The notes beneath the pieces were generated by a model, which did not search any database, had not been told where the DNA came from, and saw nothing but the letters and a program-made list of their open reading frames with translations. From Sthenelais limicola (lineage: Eukaryota; Annelida; Polychaeta; Phyllodocida; Sigalionidae), in NCBI GenBank assembly GCA_942159475.1, contig OW804096.1, forward strand, positions 130,996,941 through 131,060,940: a stretch of DNA of 64,000 bases, in the 5' to 3' direction. Below, in pieces: positions 11,961-25,592 of the stretch. Position 1 is the stretch's first letter, and each line of letters opens with the position of its first letter. The position numbers were made by a program, and so were the translations under genes.

Positions 11961-14590
11961 AAGGGCAATATAGAGCACTAGAAACAAGATTTTTGAGCCC
12001 AAAGGAGTAATCCCATATTAATGCTGGCTCATAAAAGAGCGTTCGTACCAGAACCCACTCATCACGACGCCCCTATCCCTAAAACAATCATCTTCAAAAC
12101 TATAGTGTGCGACATATAACTTCCATATTATGTAATGGGCTTCCCCTGACATAGACAAGGGCATAGATAAACATGATTCTAGACAGCTTAAAGACATAGA
12201 CATTTTTTCGAATAGTCAAACCCCTAATTCATCTCGTATGGTACTAAATATATATTTAATTGTTTCATCAATAGTTTACCGCTCACCCTATCCTATTGTT
12301 ATGATGTGATGTGGCATGGCATAGTATGTTCATTCATATGTGTACCCATGACTGATTAAGATCATGTATTCATAATCTGACAACCTAAAAAGAGGAAGAG
12401 ACCCTAGTGTCGTCGATACGAATGAAATTAAAGAAAAACAAAAAGAAAACGATATCACATTTATATGACAAAGAAATACAAAATTTAAAGTATATTTTTC
12501 TTAAGACATGGAATGAGACTCTCCGCCATTGGCATTAAGCAAGGTAATTTAGAAGTCATTGACCTTCATGGTTAAACGTTCGATAAAAACGAAAATCTGA
12601 AAAAGACTGACATTCTTGTGTCCTCCAGTTAAATTGATTTATTGAGTCACGATTTCAAAAAAGTGCCTCGATAAATTGAACTTTTTAATGCGTTGTAATG
12701 CTTGTCTCCGAGACGCTCTAGCTGGAAGGTAGAACTTGTGTTCAAATGAAATATAAGCTCCTTTGTTCTAAAACCCGATTTTCGCATTATCACGGGCAAT
12801 ATTCAGACTAAAATTGCCCCTTTACTTAAACCTCTGATTAAAAAGTATCAAAGATGGTAATCTAATTTCTGAAGTCGCCTTCAAGAGCGTGCTTTCTACA
12901 AACCAAACTAAGCGTTTGGGACATTCCAGAAATTATCCTTTGATTCATATTGTTTCATTGATGCTAGACCTCATTTTCATATAGGTCAACTCTATTTGCA
13001 TAACTACGTAATGAATTAGCTTTTGGACAAACACAGATTCTTGGTTAATTAGTTTTCAAGCACCACAACTTCAAATTAAAAAATGGCAGCTTGAATGCTG
13101 TTAGACAGACAGGGAACAGAATCTGATTAAGAAGACCTACTTCATCAAAACAGCTCCAATTACAACCAACCTTTTTATACCCTTTGTCCCTTAGCAGAGG
13201 AATGGAACTGACTGAAAAGACGGTTACCATTTTGCTTGATTCATGCCATAATCAATCTGATTACACTTTTCGTAAACGTGCTGGAAGTAACACGAGTTCT
13301 TTCAAGTTAAAAAAAACATTCACGACATCATTTCATGTCTGAAACAATTGGCAGAAATCATGCATTCAAAACAGAATTCAGACACATTTAACTCACAAAA
13401 GAAAAATGAAATTGAAGTGTCGATCAAATATATTACAGGTTAGTACTGATGCGGCATAATGCTCAAGCATATGCCGTCAGAATGAAAGAAGACAAACCGA
13501 AAGGTTGACAGTATGATAAACGTACTGACTTGGCTTGATGAGCACTAGGTTGACAGTATGATAAACGTACCACGTTAAGTGAGCAGTGAAGTATTTGCCG
13601 AATCGTAATTCATTCCATATGATCCAACATTGTTTTAGAATAATAATTATTAAGGGCCAAATATGTACGAACCTGCAAGATTTCCTGAAATTCTAATGCA
13701 AAGCGTCAACAGTTATCTATTTCAACAAGTCGATACACTGATACATTCATAATTATGCTTCGCGTTTCAGTGAAAACCGAAATAGAATTCGCGACTTCAA
13801 GGTTCAGACTCGATGAATGCCTCTGATATTTGACCTTCGTGACATTCAGGTTAGTGATAAACTAGTGTTCAAAACCATTTGGGAACACATATTCTAATAT
13901 TGCGAAGAATGTCAAAGGGTAGACAGCTTTGATATTTTATCGTGGTAGGTGACATTCAACAGGATTGTTATTATTTCACCTCGAGGGAGGTAGTTATAGA
14001 GGCCACACAATATATTAATATATGTTGAGGGATTGTCTCATTGCGGTCCCTTTCGGGGCTATCCTCCAGGTATGAGAGAATAAGCCAGAATATATGACAA
14101 TATTATTTGGAAAAATACCATGTTTTCAGCATTTATGGTGAGATAACAATGCAAGGAAGGCGAAAGCACGAAATATACGAATTACTATATCACTTTGACT
14201 TTGTTTATAGTCACCGTAAATGGAAGGCATAATACATAAATGAATTATTTAATTAATCAATTAGATCTTTGTGGAACGTATTGCCCTCTAAGATGGCAGG
14301 AAAACAGACGTGCCTCAGCAATGACAGGGTATAATTGCATTATCCTGTCGAAAAGTAATATTCATTACAGATACTATTGCTTCATACCCCAGGCAAAATA
14401 CCCATTAAGCTTTAATAGTCCTAATGCAAAGTCAAATACTGAGCTCCCGAATCAGATGCAGTGTACATCTGTATGCTACGTCTAAATTACAAAGGCAATG
14501 ATTTCAATTACAAAGGCAATGATGTCAGAAATTAATATATGGTATATCACATACATACATGTATATTATATTATGTACTAGGAAAGTACC
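11961..14590. other. Intergenic, one short direct repeat
   Basis: No gene is recognised. AGGTTGACAGTATGATAAAC occurs twice, at about 13503 and 13548 (about 45 bp apart), as a local duplication. The rest is unremarkable AT-rich DNA. Confidence 0.4.
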
Positions 14591-14596
14591 CGTCCT

Positions 14597-15250
14597 CTGG
14601 ATGGTCACCCTCTCTCCCCACACTTCCCCCTCTCCCCCCCCCCCCGCCCCTCTTTTCTGTCTTTCATATCTGTTTTTCTTTCCCAACCCCATCTCGGATT
14701 TCCCTCCCCTCTCCCTCCCCTCTTCCTCATGCTCCTTATTCTCTCTCAACCCCATCTCCGATTCCCCCCTCTCCTCCCTCTTCCTCATGCTCCCCCTCCC
14801 CGCTTTCTCTCCCTCCCCTCTCTCCCTTCCCCAACATCCTCTCTTTCCCCCTCTTCTTTCCCTCCCCCTCCCCCTCTCCTATTCCTACACCCTCTTCTTC
14901 ACTCTCCCACTCCTCTGCATGTAGGACGGTCACCCTCTCTTCCCACACTTCCCCCTCTCCCTCTTTTCCCTCCCCCTCTTCTGTCTTTCATACCTGTTTT
15001 TCCCTCCCAACCCCATCTCCAATTCCCCCTCCCTCTCCTCTTCCTCATGCTCATTATTCTCTCCCAACCCCATCTCCGATTCCCTCTCTCCCCCTCTTCT
15101 TCATGCTCCCCCTCCCTACTTTCTCATGTAGGACGGTCACCCTCTCTCCCCACACTTCCCCCTCTCCCTCTTTTCCTTCCCTCTCTTCTCTGTCTTTCAT
15201 ACCTGTTTTTCTCTCTCAACCCCATCTGCGATTGCCCCCCCCCCCATCTC
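14597..15250. repeat. Pyrimidine-tract tandem array
   Basis: Some 650 bp of almost pure C/T on the plus strand, built from imperfect units of about 200-330 bp. Each opens with GGTCACCCTCTCT (about 14604, 14929, 15133) and contains TTTCATACCTGTTTTTC and CCCCATCTCCGATT blocks. Long open frames exist on both strands but are compositional artefacts of Ser/Pro/Leu or Glu/Gly/Arg codons. A displaced piece of the same unit lies at 15404-15467. Confidence 0.85.
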
Positions 15251-15594
15251 TAAAGTGCAAAAGTACGAATATACAGAAACCATATGGGTTAAGGTTATCC
15301 CTTAGTTATAATAGCTAAATTATTGTTACAATATATTAGATCCAACATAAAGGACTAAAGGTGGAGGTACCACAGGCACTAAAGCTCATAATATTGAATG
15401 TACCTCCCCCTCCCCCTCTCCTATTCCTACACCCTCTTCTTCACTCTCCCACCCCTCTGCATGTAGTTAGGTCCCCCTGGACGTAGGTTGGGGGAAATGA
15501 CGTAGTATCTCACAGGGGCATTCCCAGGCTATAAATAGAGTGTGGAGATCCCAATTTAAACAAGTTATAAGTTTATTAAGTTAATCAATGATTT

Positions 15595-15812
15595 AATCAA
15601 CTATTTTTCTGTTTAATTTTATAATCAGTTTAACTTAATGTATATATTCTGTGTTTCCATAGGAAACAAATTCTCCATTTCAATTATTTGTGTGCAAATT
15701 AATCAACTCTTTTTTATTTAACTTTATAATAAGTTTAACTTAATGTATATATATATATATATTCTGCGTTTCCAAAGGAAACAAATTCTCCATATCAACT
15801 ATTTGTGCGCAA
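15595..15812. repeat. Two-unit tandem duplication
   Basis: Two units of about 106 and 112 bp share AGTTTAACTTAATGTATATA and GGAAACAAATTCTCCAT. The second unit has an expanded (AT)n run. Confidence 0.75.
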
Positions 15813-16530
15813 TGTCAAGTCATAGTTTCAGAACTTTAAATTTTGCTCAACTGAAAATGCATAATATTTAATTAAAAGTGCTTATATTTAATTATATGTG
15901 TAAATTTTGTGATAATAATATTATATGGTTTTATTGTCCTAGATATATTTAAATGTATGCAGTGCTCCCACCTGCGGGAATGCAATAAACATATTTATAA
16001 AAAAAACATGCCACTAGATATATTTAAACGTACTGTTAATATGGTCCGTGGTGAATTGAACATGTTAAATATGGCATGTTTAGGGTTAAGGAAATGGGTT
16101 AATGTATGCAGACTACGGAAGGCACACACATGCATGGAACTAGGAACTAAGGACAAATTTATAATGATTAAAATGTCCATGGGTGTGCAATACTTGTGCT
16201 TGATGATCTTAATAAGAATAATGATTAATCAGAATAATCAGAACAATTGAGGAATCAGGAATGGAATGTGTTATGAATGTATCATGGACATGAGGTCATT
16301 GACACGGCACGGATGCACGGCGTCAATGATCATCTAAATCTAATCACCTTTCTCAACTCATTAATATGTTTTACCTTATACCCAAAATGGAAAAAAGTTT
16401 ACATGTATAATATTTGTGTCGTATTTGAATGATTGACTATTTGACTATGATTTAATTGCGTAATCAATTTGACTAGTGATTGTACAATTTCATGAATTAA
16501 TTTGTATTACTATTATTTAATTATGTTTAT

Positions 16531-16596
16531 ATAGGCTGAAAATGTTGTACTTAGTACATGAGCTTATGAATAAAAAACAAACAAACAAACAAACAC
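16531..16596 (+). repeat. Retroposon 3' tail ending in (AAAC)n
   Basis: GCTGAAAATgttg.. followed by GCTTATgAATAAA and (AAAC)n. It matches 35288-35353 in layout and sequence, which suggests a shared LINE/SINE 3' end. Confidence 0.5.
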
Positions 16597-19261
16597 CTTC
16601 TCTTGTCCTATGTCAAGGTCTGGTGATATGTAATGGAAAATTTGCATAGACTATGTTAGGGATAAACTAATATTTTAAAGAAAGGATTTAGTTTTTGCAT
16701 CATAATATATGTGTGATAAATCCTTTATCCACACATTCTAGTACCTACCGATGTGCCTCTAAAAATCTCTCAGTAAGGAAATGGATAAAAACTTGTCACG
16801 GAAGGTACTCCTGCAAGTTTTGTAGACATGTAACTATCTGTAGATAGGGATGTGTTGCACTGAATAACGTTCGGCAGATATACACCGACTCTTGACCCCG
16901 ACATAATACTGTTAACGGCCAGATAAGCGCTAGATAGCGCCCACACCCTGTATCAGTACATGTACATATAGAAAAAGCACCGACAACGCTTCCTTGGTGC
17001 TTATATTTTCTAAGATATTGGCTTTAAAACAGAACGAACTAATTTTAATTTAGTCATAATTATCCTTGTCGTAAAACTATGTAAATTTATGTTTACTAGA
17101 ATCAATCCCACATTTAAAAAGTAAAAGCCCTTTGTCTTGATCATAATCATAAACTTTAGAGATTATAGAGCACTGTAGAACTCACGATTAATTATTCGGC
17201 GTAACAGTGATTTGTTTGGTCATTTTAAAAATATTTAGAATTGCTCTCATGCTCCACATCTTGTCTATAGTTACTCTTAGTCAAATGCATATAATATTAT
17301 TTTGTTTTCCATCTGTTGGTTACTGATTCCTTTATTTTACCCAACATACGCACACACACACACACCTCCACCCTCCATCATGCTCCCAGACTTTTCTCTC
17401 TTATTGCTCGCTTTTAGACAAATTGGTAAAAGCCTTTCCCTTTGGTTCCCTCGAGGGATTTTAAATCAACTCGAGGAGATAATTATTGAAAGGCAGCCGG
17501 CCTTTCTGGGTAAATGTATTTGTCGTGATCAAAATCCAGATACAAACTCGTGTCGTTTTCATTCAAGAAATTATACCAGGGAGATATATATACTATAACT
17601 CCTTGATTATACATACACAACCAAGACAATACTTTAATTAAATTATTCTTTTGCTGCATCGGAGATTTGCTGATACAGCAAATATAAATCTAGATTTGCT
17701 GTAGACTAATCTAATACTTTTGATTGAGGGTGTTTGTGAAACAATTCCACTAAAAAGTGCACTGCCTCTCAATTGGACCATTTAATTACCCATGTTCATG
17801 TTCATAGTAAAGGGAGGAGCACAGCCACATATATAACACGTTTGGTTTCTTATATAGCCAGTGGGCGTCGCGTCTGTATGATGGCGGAAACAGATTGACG
17901 AGTGTTGTTTGTGTGACATTTATTTTCATCAGGTGTTCCTACTCTTTTAACGCGTCCCAGAGTAATAAGTACAGTAACAAAGCTTAGTGGAGCTCAGGGG
18001 CAAGTCTGTATGTGCAAATGTGTTTTAACTCAAGAAGTTGTTAGCATGTTTTACTATAGCCCCTATAGCGCACTCACAGAAATGTGAACAAGCGGTGCAA
18101 GCCGATGCAAGCCCCTACTATATCGAATCGGTCTGAGCTCACAGTAAATTACTCTCAGGTCTGAGCTTGTGGACCGTAAGCGTCAGCGTAAACAAAGAAT
18201 CACCCGTCCTCTAGTTGACCAACAACACCGTCAAGCCTAGCTTGTCCTGAGGTGTAATACTTATGGTAATTGTTAATAATAAAAAAGGAATGGGTCAGAT
18301 TTACCTGCTGAATATATGGAGCCGATTTTTCGTCGTGGACACAGGGGTGACCTCTGTCCTTAGGTCACGCTCTATAATTAATGAGGTTACGTAGGCTATT
18401 CTGTATATTTTTGGGAAGAACAGCCAGTGTACCAGGGGAATGTTATGGCTACGACTCAAGGAGATTTCTCCCTTCCCTTTACGCAATAAAAACCTGGTAT
18501 ATTAATATAAGACTATTGGAGAATAAAGCAATAATTATAGTAATAAAAATAACTGTCTGTCTCTGAATCAGATGAAACTTAACCTGACAATTAAGTTCAG
18601 GCCTATTGGGTTCGAAAGTTTAGGATCATTGAAGGAAAATGAATAAATCAAATCTTTCTCTGAGCGTTTTAGCACTCGTATTAACAACGTCAAGCATATC
18701 GACCAAGAACATACATGCAAGTAAAGAAAAAACTTTTTATTCTAGCTTTGCCACACGCAAAGGAATCTCTTGAAAGTTTCCCTATTCCCGATAAATGCCT
18801 GAGATAGATACTGGAAATAACCACTTTAGAATCCCCTTCACCTCCTGCATCCTCTGCTTAGTAGCCTACCTTAGGCCATTCTAAATCTGCTATTAGTATG
18901 CCCAATAGTAACAGGACACCAGTGGTGTCGGGGTGGTAAGACAGGTTTTATCCATTTCATTGAAAGACAATTGAAACGACTACGAAGTTTTACTTTATCC
19001 ATCCGCCTGCTATATGTCCGAGCGAAACACCACATGCATTATTAGAGAGCTCTTGATGGTTCGTTTTTTCATATGTCAACTTAAGATCCAGTAAAAGCAA
19101 ATATTCCTACATTATATATGCCAGCATTGCAGACAAAGCTGATTGGAATGGTGCCGCAATTCCAAGAAAAGAAGTTTGAAATATCTTTTGTTTGGTTTGT
19201 TTATTTTTCAGCAAAAGCGTTGCAATCATGAAAAGATATTCCCATCGTTATAACATAATGC
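16597..19261. other. Intergenic, nothing firm
   Basis: No recognised gene. A (CA)n run lies at about 17349-17364. A possible minus-strand exon at about 18311-18370 with a GTAAAT donor was considered and not accepted. Confidence 0.35.
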
Positions 19262-19308
19262 ATCTGTTAGCAGTTATATGATTGATGATTATATAACTGC
19301 TAACAGAT
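19262..19308. repeat. Perfect 18-bp inverted repeat, 11-nt loop
   Basis: ATCTGTTAGCAGTTATAT (19262-19279) and its exact reverse complement (19291-19308) flank an 11-nt loop. No element boundary or gene was found around it. Confidence 0.8.
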
Positions 19309-19484
19309 CATTCAGAAATCACTCAGAATATGTATGAACATTAAATAATATAACAAAACTATAGAACTGACATTGTCCATTACCAGATTTGAATGTTTAT
19401 ATGATATTATAAAGTTCTAGATTAGAATGGTACATTATTTGGATTTCTAAATACTATTTTAATGGCTCAAGGTTTTGACAAATA

Positions 19485-19986
19485 TTAAAGGTGCACTCCC
19501 AGTTAACATCGAGACAAAAACTAAAGATTTTCTCATTTTATGTTCCGTACTTTTCCAACCATCTAAAAGTCACCTCACCAAAGTTTTGGAGCATTTTGCC
19601 GGGTCGTTTTTGCACAAGGGATTCATAAAAGTCCACAGTTTATATTTCAGGGACTCGCCCAAATCCTTTCTTGTTATGACTACACGTATTTATCATAGTA
19701 GCAGTGTACCACCTTCGTCAATGACGACTGTTCAGACATTCACAGCAATAATATGTTGTAAGAAATGCAAGAACGCTTGCAAACCGCTCCCTCAGCTGGA
19801 GAAATGCTTTATCTAAATCAGTGCTCATCGTCGGCCGTTTTCACTCGACCGATTCGAGCATAATTATAATTCTTATGTAAACATGACTGCAGCAGAATAT
19901 TGATAAATCCAGTCATATAAGTAAGAATATGAGAGGATTTGGTAATATTTGTTTTGCTTTACTAGCTGTGAATGCACATTATTTAA
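19485..19986 (+). mobile_element. MITE family 3, copy 1 (about 502 bp, TTAA-flanked)
   Basis: Begins TTAAAGGTGCACTCCCAG and ends with the imperfect inverse CTGTGAATGCAC..TTTAA. It shares interior blocks with 50698-51040 (AAAAGTCCACA.TTATATTTC, CGATTC, GCAGCAGAA). TTAA at both ends is the signature of piggyBac-like targets, but no transposase is present. An open frame inside it is not considered a gene. Confidence 0.6.
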
Positions 19987-20375
19987 GCAATAAGAATTAA
20001 CTAATTGATCAATATGATTGATAAGTGGTTCTTATACTATCAAACGGTTCACACTCATGAATTGAATCTCTCTGAGAATTATAATATAGTATACTGTGTG
20101 TGGTAATTTCCTTAACACTAATTAATTAACGCCAAACACATAGATCCGATATGCCATGTAACCTAGCTACCACTACCGCCTAATTATCATCCAAACCATG
20201 TATCACTCATTTGTTAAATTTGTCTAATTTAGATGGTCTTTATGTATTTCGTATAAGAATTTATCTAAAACTTTTTGTGTAACCGATATCAAGTGTTCCA
20301 ACTACCACTGTTATAATCACTATTGTTTTTCGATCTTCTTTGCTGCATGACCTTCTCGCTTGCATATCGGACAAG

Positions 20376-20562
20376 GTTGCCTACCCAGATTGTGCCCCGT
20401 CCCATTGCGAATCCGGAGTACCCCTATAGTAGCCATATATCTAATCATGCTCATCCCAGTATCGTGTTTCCTCTCTCGGAGTTTCCGCTGCCATCAAGAC
20501 AGGGCGTAATGCAACCGGTTCCCCCACCCACCGACCCACCCAAATACCCAGATAGATTGTAA
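20376..20562 (+). CDS. Candidate terminal exon, Pro-rich tail with PPxY
   Basis: Downstream of a pyrimidine-rich tract with no intervening AG, the acceptor ACAAG opens a 61-codon frame (phase 2) to TAA. Its base composition is clearly less AT-rich than the surroundings. The peptide is proline-rich and ends PPPTDPPKYPDRL, with a PPKY motif of the kind bound by WW domains, as seen in cytoplasmic tails of small membrane proteins such as the Shisa group. No upstream exon was found, so the identity is open. Confidence 0.35.
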
Positions 20563-21223
20563 TAGTGGTAGCGCGTGAACTATTGGTAGTAGTATATGAG
20601 AAAGGGATGTGATAAAGGCTACAACAAAATCTCGATGCTTCGTGCCTGGTCTGGGTTATCTAACGTTATTCGGTTCAACTCTGGAGGATCCCCAGTTGAT
20701 GATTAGCTCTGGTGGGACCCCCATTCCCAACTTATAGATCCCAGAAGATAAGAGAGACAGAAAAGATGCATAGTGCATGTTTTTTTAAACAGGTTCCTGA
20801 AAGGGTCCTCTTATATATAGCCCTCTAGCTAGCTACCATAGATCTTACATGACAGATCACCCTGGTCCGGTGGTTAACTCCTGTGGTTCAGTAATCAAAT
20901 GTTATAGAGGATTGCCAAATAAAAAATCTACAAGACTCAATACCATGGTTTGTTTCAGTTGAGTTGCCTTCAAATTAATCAATCCATAATCTTGAGATGA
21001 TGTGATATCTGCTCGTGCGAATACATTTTTTGGAATATCAGAATTACAGACAGAATTTGAAAAATTAATAGGAATGTCATGATGTTGAACAACGTTTGTT
21101 TTTATACATCGATGTATTTTACTTTTTTTTTTTTTTTCACTTCTTTACATATAAAATAACATTTTATGTGAGATAACATCTTCACTAGACATTTGTATAC
21201 ATACTTGGTAAATTAGAGTCAGC

Positions 21224-21285
21224 AAATTCTGAGAATAATGTACTTGTACACAATGCTTTTGACTGAATAAAAATCTTTAAATACA
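21224..21285 (+). repeat. Retroposon 3' tail, family 2
   Basis: The layout ATTCTGAGAATaa.GTACTTGTac..GACTGAATAAAAATcttTAAAT resembles 41189-41272 and 58036-58121. It is read as a diverged LINE or SINE 3' end with a poly(A)-like signal. Confidence 0.4.
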
Positions 21286-21996
21286 ATAATCATTATAAAC
21301 CTTTCATCTAGATATCAATGTTATCTATAACGGTCCTGTACTGGGCCCAATCCCTATAACAACAAATCTGGAAGGTGGAAAAACAAGCAGCAGAATTTAT
21401 AGCACACTTGATGAAAGTAATTAGCAGCAACATAATTTTCAGTGAGCTATCGTCAGCTGAAAGATGCACCATAAACTTTATAGGGGGATAGGAGATAGCA
21501 GTATCTTTGCAGTGGGAGGCGAGGAGGAAAAAGACTAAGATCCAAAATGTTCAGCCATAATTAATCTCAGGTAGCATTGTGCCTTTAGATATAAGAATCT
21601 TCCTTAGTGTTTATCAGTGTCACACAGCATCTGGGGTAGAATTATAACATTACCCATTATGCCAGAATGGTTGGAACTATGATGCATTCACTTGGGGAGT
21701 ATCGAAATGGTCCCCTGATGCATGTGCTCCTAGCTGCTCCTCAACCTTCCTTATCTTTCACAAGCATGAAGCGCAGCCTAAAGAATTCGAATAGGACAAG
21801 AACAGACAAGTCAGATGTTAGTGTAACCAAGATGAAGCATTTAAATTTACTGAAACAGGGAATCAGTATAAAGGTAGACTACATGTATGAGATGACTTAA
21901 CCCTGGTGAAACAATGTTAAAAAACAACTTTCAGGGGTTTCAGGGGTTTCAGGGAAAGGTCATGCAATAGTCTGTTCCTCTGTAACAAGACCTGAA

Positions 21997-22267
21997 GGCG
22001 GGCACATAAACGGAGACAATTAAAACGAGAGAATGTTATGTAGTTCTAGACAATATCGTGTTCATAATGCATTTTGTCTTTCGTCTCAAATGGAGTTTTG
22101 AGGCCTAAAGACAAAAGACTGAAGACTATAGTTTTCTTTAGGCGGCTTTGTCTCGAAAAGATTCTTGTCATTTTTGTCTTTAGGCCTCAAGAATCCATTT
22201 GAGACAAAAGGCAAGAGAGCGCGATATTGTCTAGATCTGCTTAATATTGTCTCTAGGTGACTGTCCC
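21997..22267. mobile_element. Fold-back element 1
   Basis: A nested palindrome: outer arms GACAATtAAAAC/TTAATATTGTC, middle arms TCTAGACAATATCG (22045-22058) and its complement (22221-22235), inner arms CTCAAATGGA..GAGGCCTAAAGACAAAA (about 22084-22113) and complement (22173-22208). Most of its length can form one hairpin. The AGACAAT box recurs in 33761-34492. Confidence 0.65.
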
Positions 22268-24653
22268 CTGGAAGCATCGATAAAATTTAATGTGAATTAC
22301 CATTGCTTGTTTGCAGAAGATATCTCAAAGTTGTAAGATTCCTCTATATAATGGCACTCGTACTAATAAGTGCCTTGCATCATTTCTAGTTCTCCTAAAA
22401 TCCTCCTACTTCTACGTTCCAAAGGTGCAAAATTCAAAAAAGGTGTTCTCACATCCCTTGCAACTGGCAATTTAAGATTATTTTCTTGCTCTGGTTTTGA
22501 TAAATAATTATGATTTGTAATGGTAATTATAATTTTTATGCGCATACTTTTTAATTTGTAGCGTGGTTCCGCCATCTTATAGTTCCACTCACTCATTTAC
22601 TGGATCACGCCATTTTCATAATATAAGATGGGGGAATGTCTGTATTACTCTCAGATATAAGCATATAGTAGCATTTGCATTGTCAATGGCAAAGAAGCAT
22701 CATTAAGCATGTGATTATTATACAGACATTACTACTATGTGATGATTCTGTCCACCCTTTAAGAAGAAATTATTTGAAACTATGTAATATACATGTACTT
22801 AAGTCCTCATTTACAGTTTTCACGGTGTTACTGGGTTTGATTTCAAGCACAACGAAATTAAGTTGATTAATCAAAAACATATTTGGTCTCAGGATAGTAT
22901 GTGCTATATTGGTTCAGTGCCACTCATTTCCCTAATATCATAAGCTAGTTTGCACTATTCAAGTAATTTCCCTAATGCAATAATCTCGAATCCTTAAAGA
23001 ATAAAAGACCAAGCATTAGCAAAAGAATGTTAGGAAATCATGATCTGACTTAACTATAGTTATATAGACTGATGTCAGTTCTCCCGCCATTCTTCTCCAC
23101 TGAAGAAGAACCAAACTAAAAATAGCAAACATGGAAAAGTGACAATTGATAGCCTTGTCAAAGTTGCCTTGGAGTGGACGTTGGTCTGAAGACCTTAGAG
23201 CAGAAGTTATCTCCATGGATTCCAAGTTTCATGATGAATTATGGGAACGGTAGTAATGATAATGATGTGAATCCAGAAAATTGATTAGAACGTTCATTAA
23301 TTGCTCCCACGATCCGAGCCATGAAGTTGATACTCCCCCCACCCCCACCCCCACCCACCCCATTTGACTAATGAAGGTTCCGCTAATTAAAATTCGAATA
23401 AGATCATAGAATTACACAGTAATAAGATCAAAGTTAGAGAGGGTCATTACAGTGTGGCAATTAAATGTACAAGAACGTCTTCTCCCATCCATAATTCTCA
23501 GCATGTATGAATTTTACAAGAGGTTCTTGCGTATGATACATTTTCAAATCTTCAGAAAGAAGAAACGTGGATCTAAGTCGATATCAGTGGAATAGATTGC
23601 AAGGTTAGTACCAGCCCTTTGGCCTATGCTGGATAGGAACCCTGGTGCTACACAACTCTCCTGGGAGGAAGGTTGAAAGATGCTCAGTGTTTATTGATTA
23701 TATCTTAAAGACATATTTAAAACACGCACTATGCAAACTTCATGATTCATGAATGTAATGCTAGGATATGATCAAATTATCGTCAGACTTCGTGTAACAA
23801 ACGCTGCTATTTAATTAGGCCTCATACATAGTGGATATCGAATGTATCTATAGTGAGCATGCTCTTCTTGACTGACTGTTCAGACAGTTACCGCTCAACA
23901 TGGCTTAAGAATGTACTGTGTTATTGTCTTGCTATGTTGAGGCAAAACCTACAACGTTGCAAAATCAAGATTTTAAAGAATGGATTCTTATGCATAACAT
24001 GTCCATGTGAGGTTCAGATATGAGCTATCTGCTTTTCACCACACGCCTCAATGTTCCTACAATGAGCTACAAAATATGGTAATCAGGAGCTGATTGGGAC
24101 TTAAGGAAGTCGAACTGCTTCGCGGCAGGAAAAGTGAAATATTGTTTTCATGGTAAAAGTGAAATTATTTCCGTTTTCTGAAATAATCATTGTCTTTCTT
24201 CAGGCCTATAAATTCAATTTCGTTTCTCAATTTCGATTTGGTTTCACCAGAGGTTGGCATTTGCACAACAGTTACGGCCCACATCGCATATCGTTGATTT
24301 TTGTCAAGGAGACGCTTTTAACCCTTAATTTAAAGATGATCAAATCTTCTTCCAGTTTAGATCTTAGATCTGATAGCTAGAAAACATACAGAAACCATCC
24401 ATACCGTGTTGTAACTTTTATTGCAAAGCTTTGATTTGAGAAAACGCTAGAGGGGATTTTAAGGACTCCACTGAAAACGAGGTTGAAGATTTTTTTGTAT
24501 ATAAATTTCAAATATTTATAACAATCAACCCAATTTATTCAAGTGTTCAGATGTAAACTAAGTTGTTTCTGATCCCAATAAAAAGTGCCTTTGTATTTTT
24601 TCTATTTACTCTAAATATAATACACTTACGCCAAAAGATTTTGACTGCGTTTT
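22268..24653. other. Intergenic with a C-rich (G4-type) run
   Basis: No recognised gene. 23334-23361 is C5-6 blocks separated by single A, giving a potential G-quadruplex on the minus strand. An open frame on the minus strand at 22363-22596 (77 codons, Arg-rich end) has no recognised motif. Confidence 0.4.
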
Positions 24654-25072
24654 ATTAGCCGGATCATTTTGCATCCTGATTTATGTTTATATTTGATATT
24701 GTTATGTCATGTTGTACCCAGCTATAGATCATAGGGGTAGTCCCTAGGCCACCTAGTAACAAGAAGCTCAGGGCAGTGAACTATCAATATGTACCCTCAG
24801 TAATAAGACCAGTCTTTAATGGGCTCATAGAAACTGTAGCCATACACCCACTCGCCACAGGACCTGGATCGAGGCGAATGGATATCAATATCACCCTATA
24901 AATATATTATTCCAGTGGTAGATGACATACTGACAAATAAATATATAATCATATAGACATGTATGCACAATATAATATACCAGATATATATGTTCCTTGT
25001 CCAACTGAACCAGATTCAAATAGTTATTTAGCGGGATGAACATTTCAAACTTATTAGGATTAAATTTTGCAA
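24654..25072 (+). repeat. Dispersed repeat, copy 1
   Basis: It shares a long diverged alignment with 33273-33577: GCATCCTGATTTAyGTTTATATTTGATA, GTCTTTAATGGGyTCATAGAAAC, ATTCCAGTGGTAratGACA and CTGAACCAGATTCAAAT, all in the same order. No coding capacity or clear termini. Confidence 0.65.
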
Positions 25073-25592
25073 TCCCCAATTATCTGGGACTGGGCCTCTT
25101 GTCCTGAAATAGCCCAGTCATTGTTCCACATAGAAACAACTGCCACCATCAAATCTCTCATGTGCTTCTTTTTCTATTGAGCATCCTTGTCTTTTTTGTA
25201 TGGTAGGTCTATATTTTGTTTTTGACCTACAAGTCTGTAACAGTCCGTGTTGGGACATTTTGTACCACAAGAACAGGTTGTGCTCCACTGGCAACACATG
25301 GCTATCCCGGTATCAACAAAGCCTTGACAAGGCTGGACACCTGAAGACAGACTTCTTATTGCTAGAACCCCCCTAAAGTCTGACAGGTATGAGAGTGAAT
25401 CATAATTGTGTGGTCAACCTTCCCCATTGGGCCCATTGATATGCACCCTGGGTAGATGGGCTGGTGATGAAAAACACTCACTCATGCACCCATGTCCTTG
25501 GGGGTGGAGAGTGGGGGGTGGGGGGCTCCAGACCTTCCACCCTTGAAGCCTTCACTCTACCAGTGAGGCCAATTTTGTAGTTACATTGGATT

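Noticed and set aside
14539..15318. 259-codon open frame on the plus strand and purine-rich frames on the minus strand
   Set aside because: Pure low-complexity Ser/Pro/Leu or Glu/Gly/Arg translation of the pyrimidine array; several frames are open at once for compositional reasons.
18301..18486. Minus-strand exon with GTAAAT donor
   Set aside because: The acceptor is weak, the exon short and no partner exon was seen.
19475..19816. 113-codon frame
   Set aside because: Lies inside the TTAA-ended MITE, is not kept in its second copy and has no motif.
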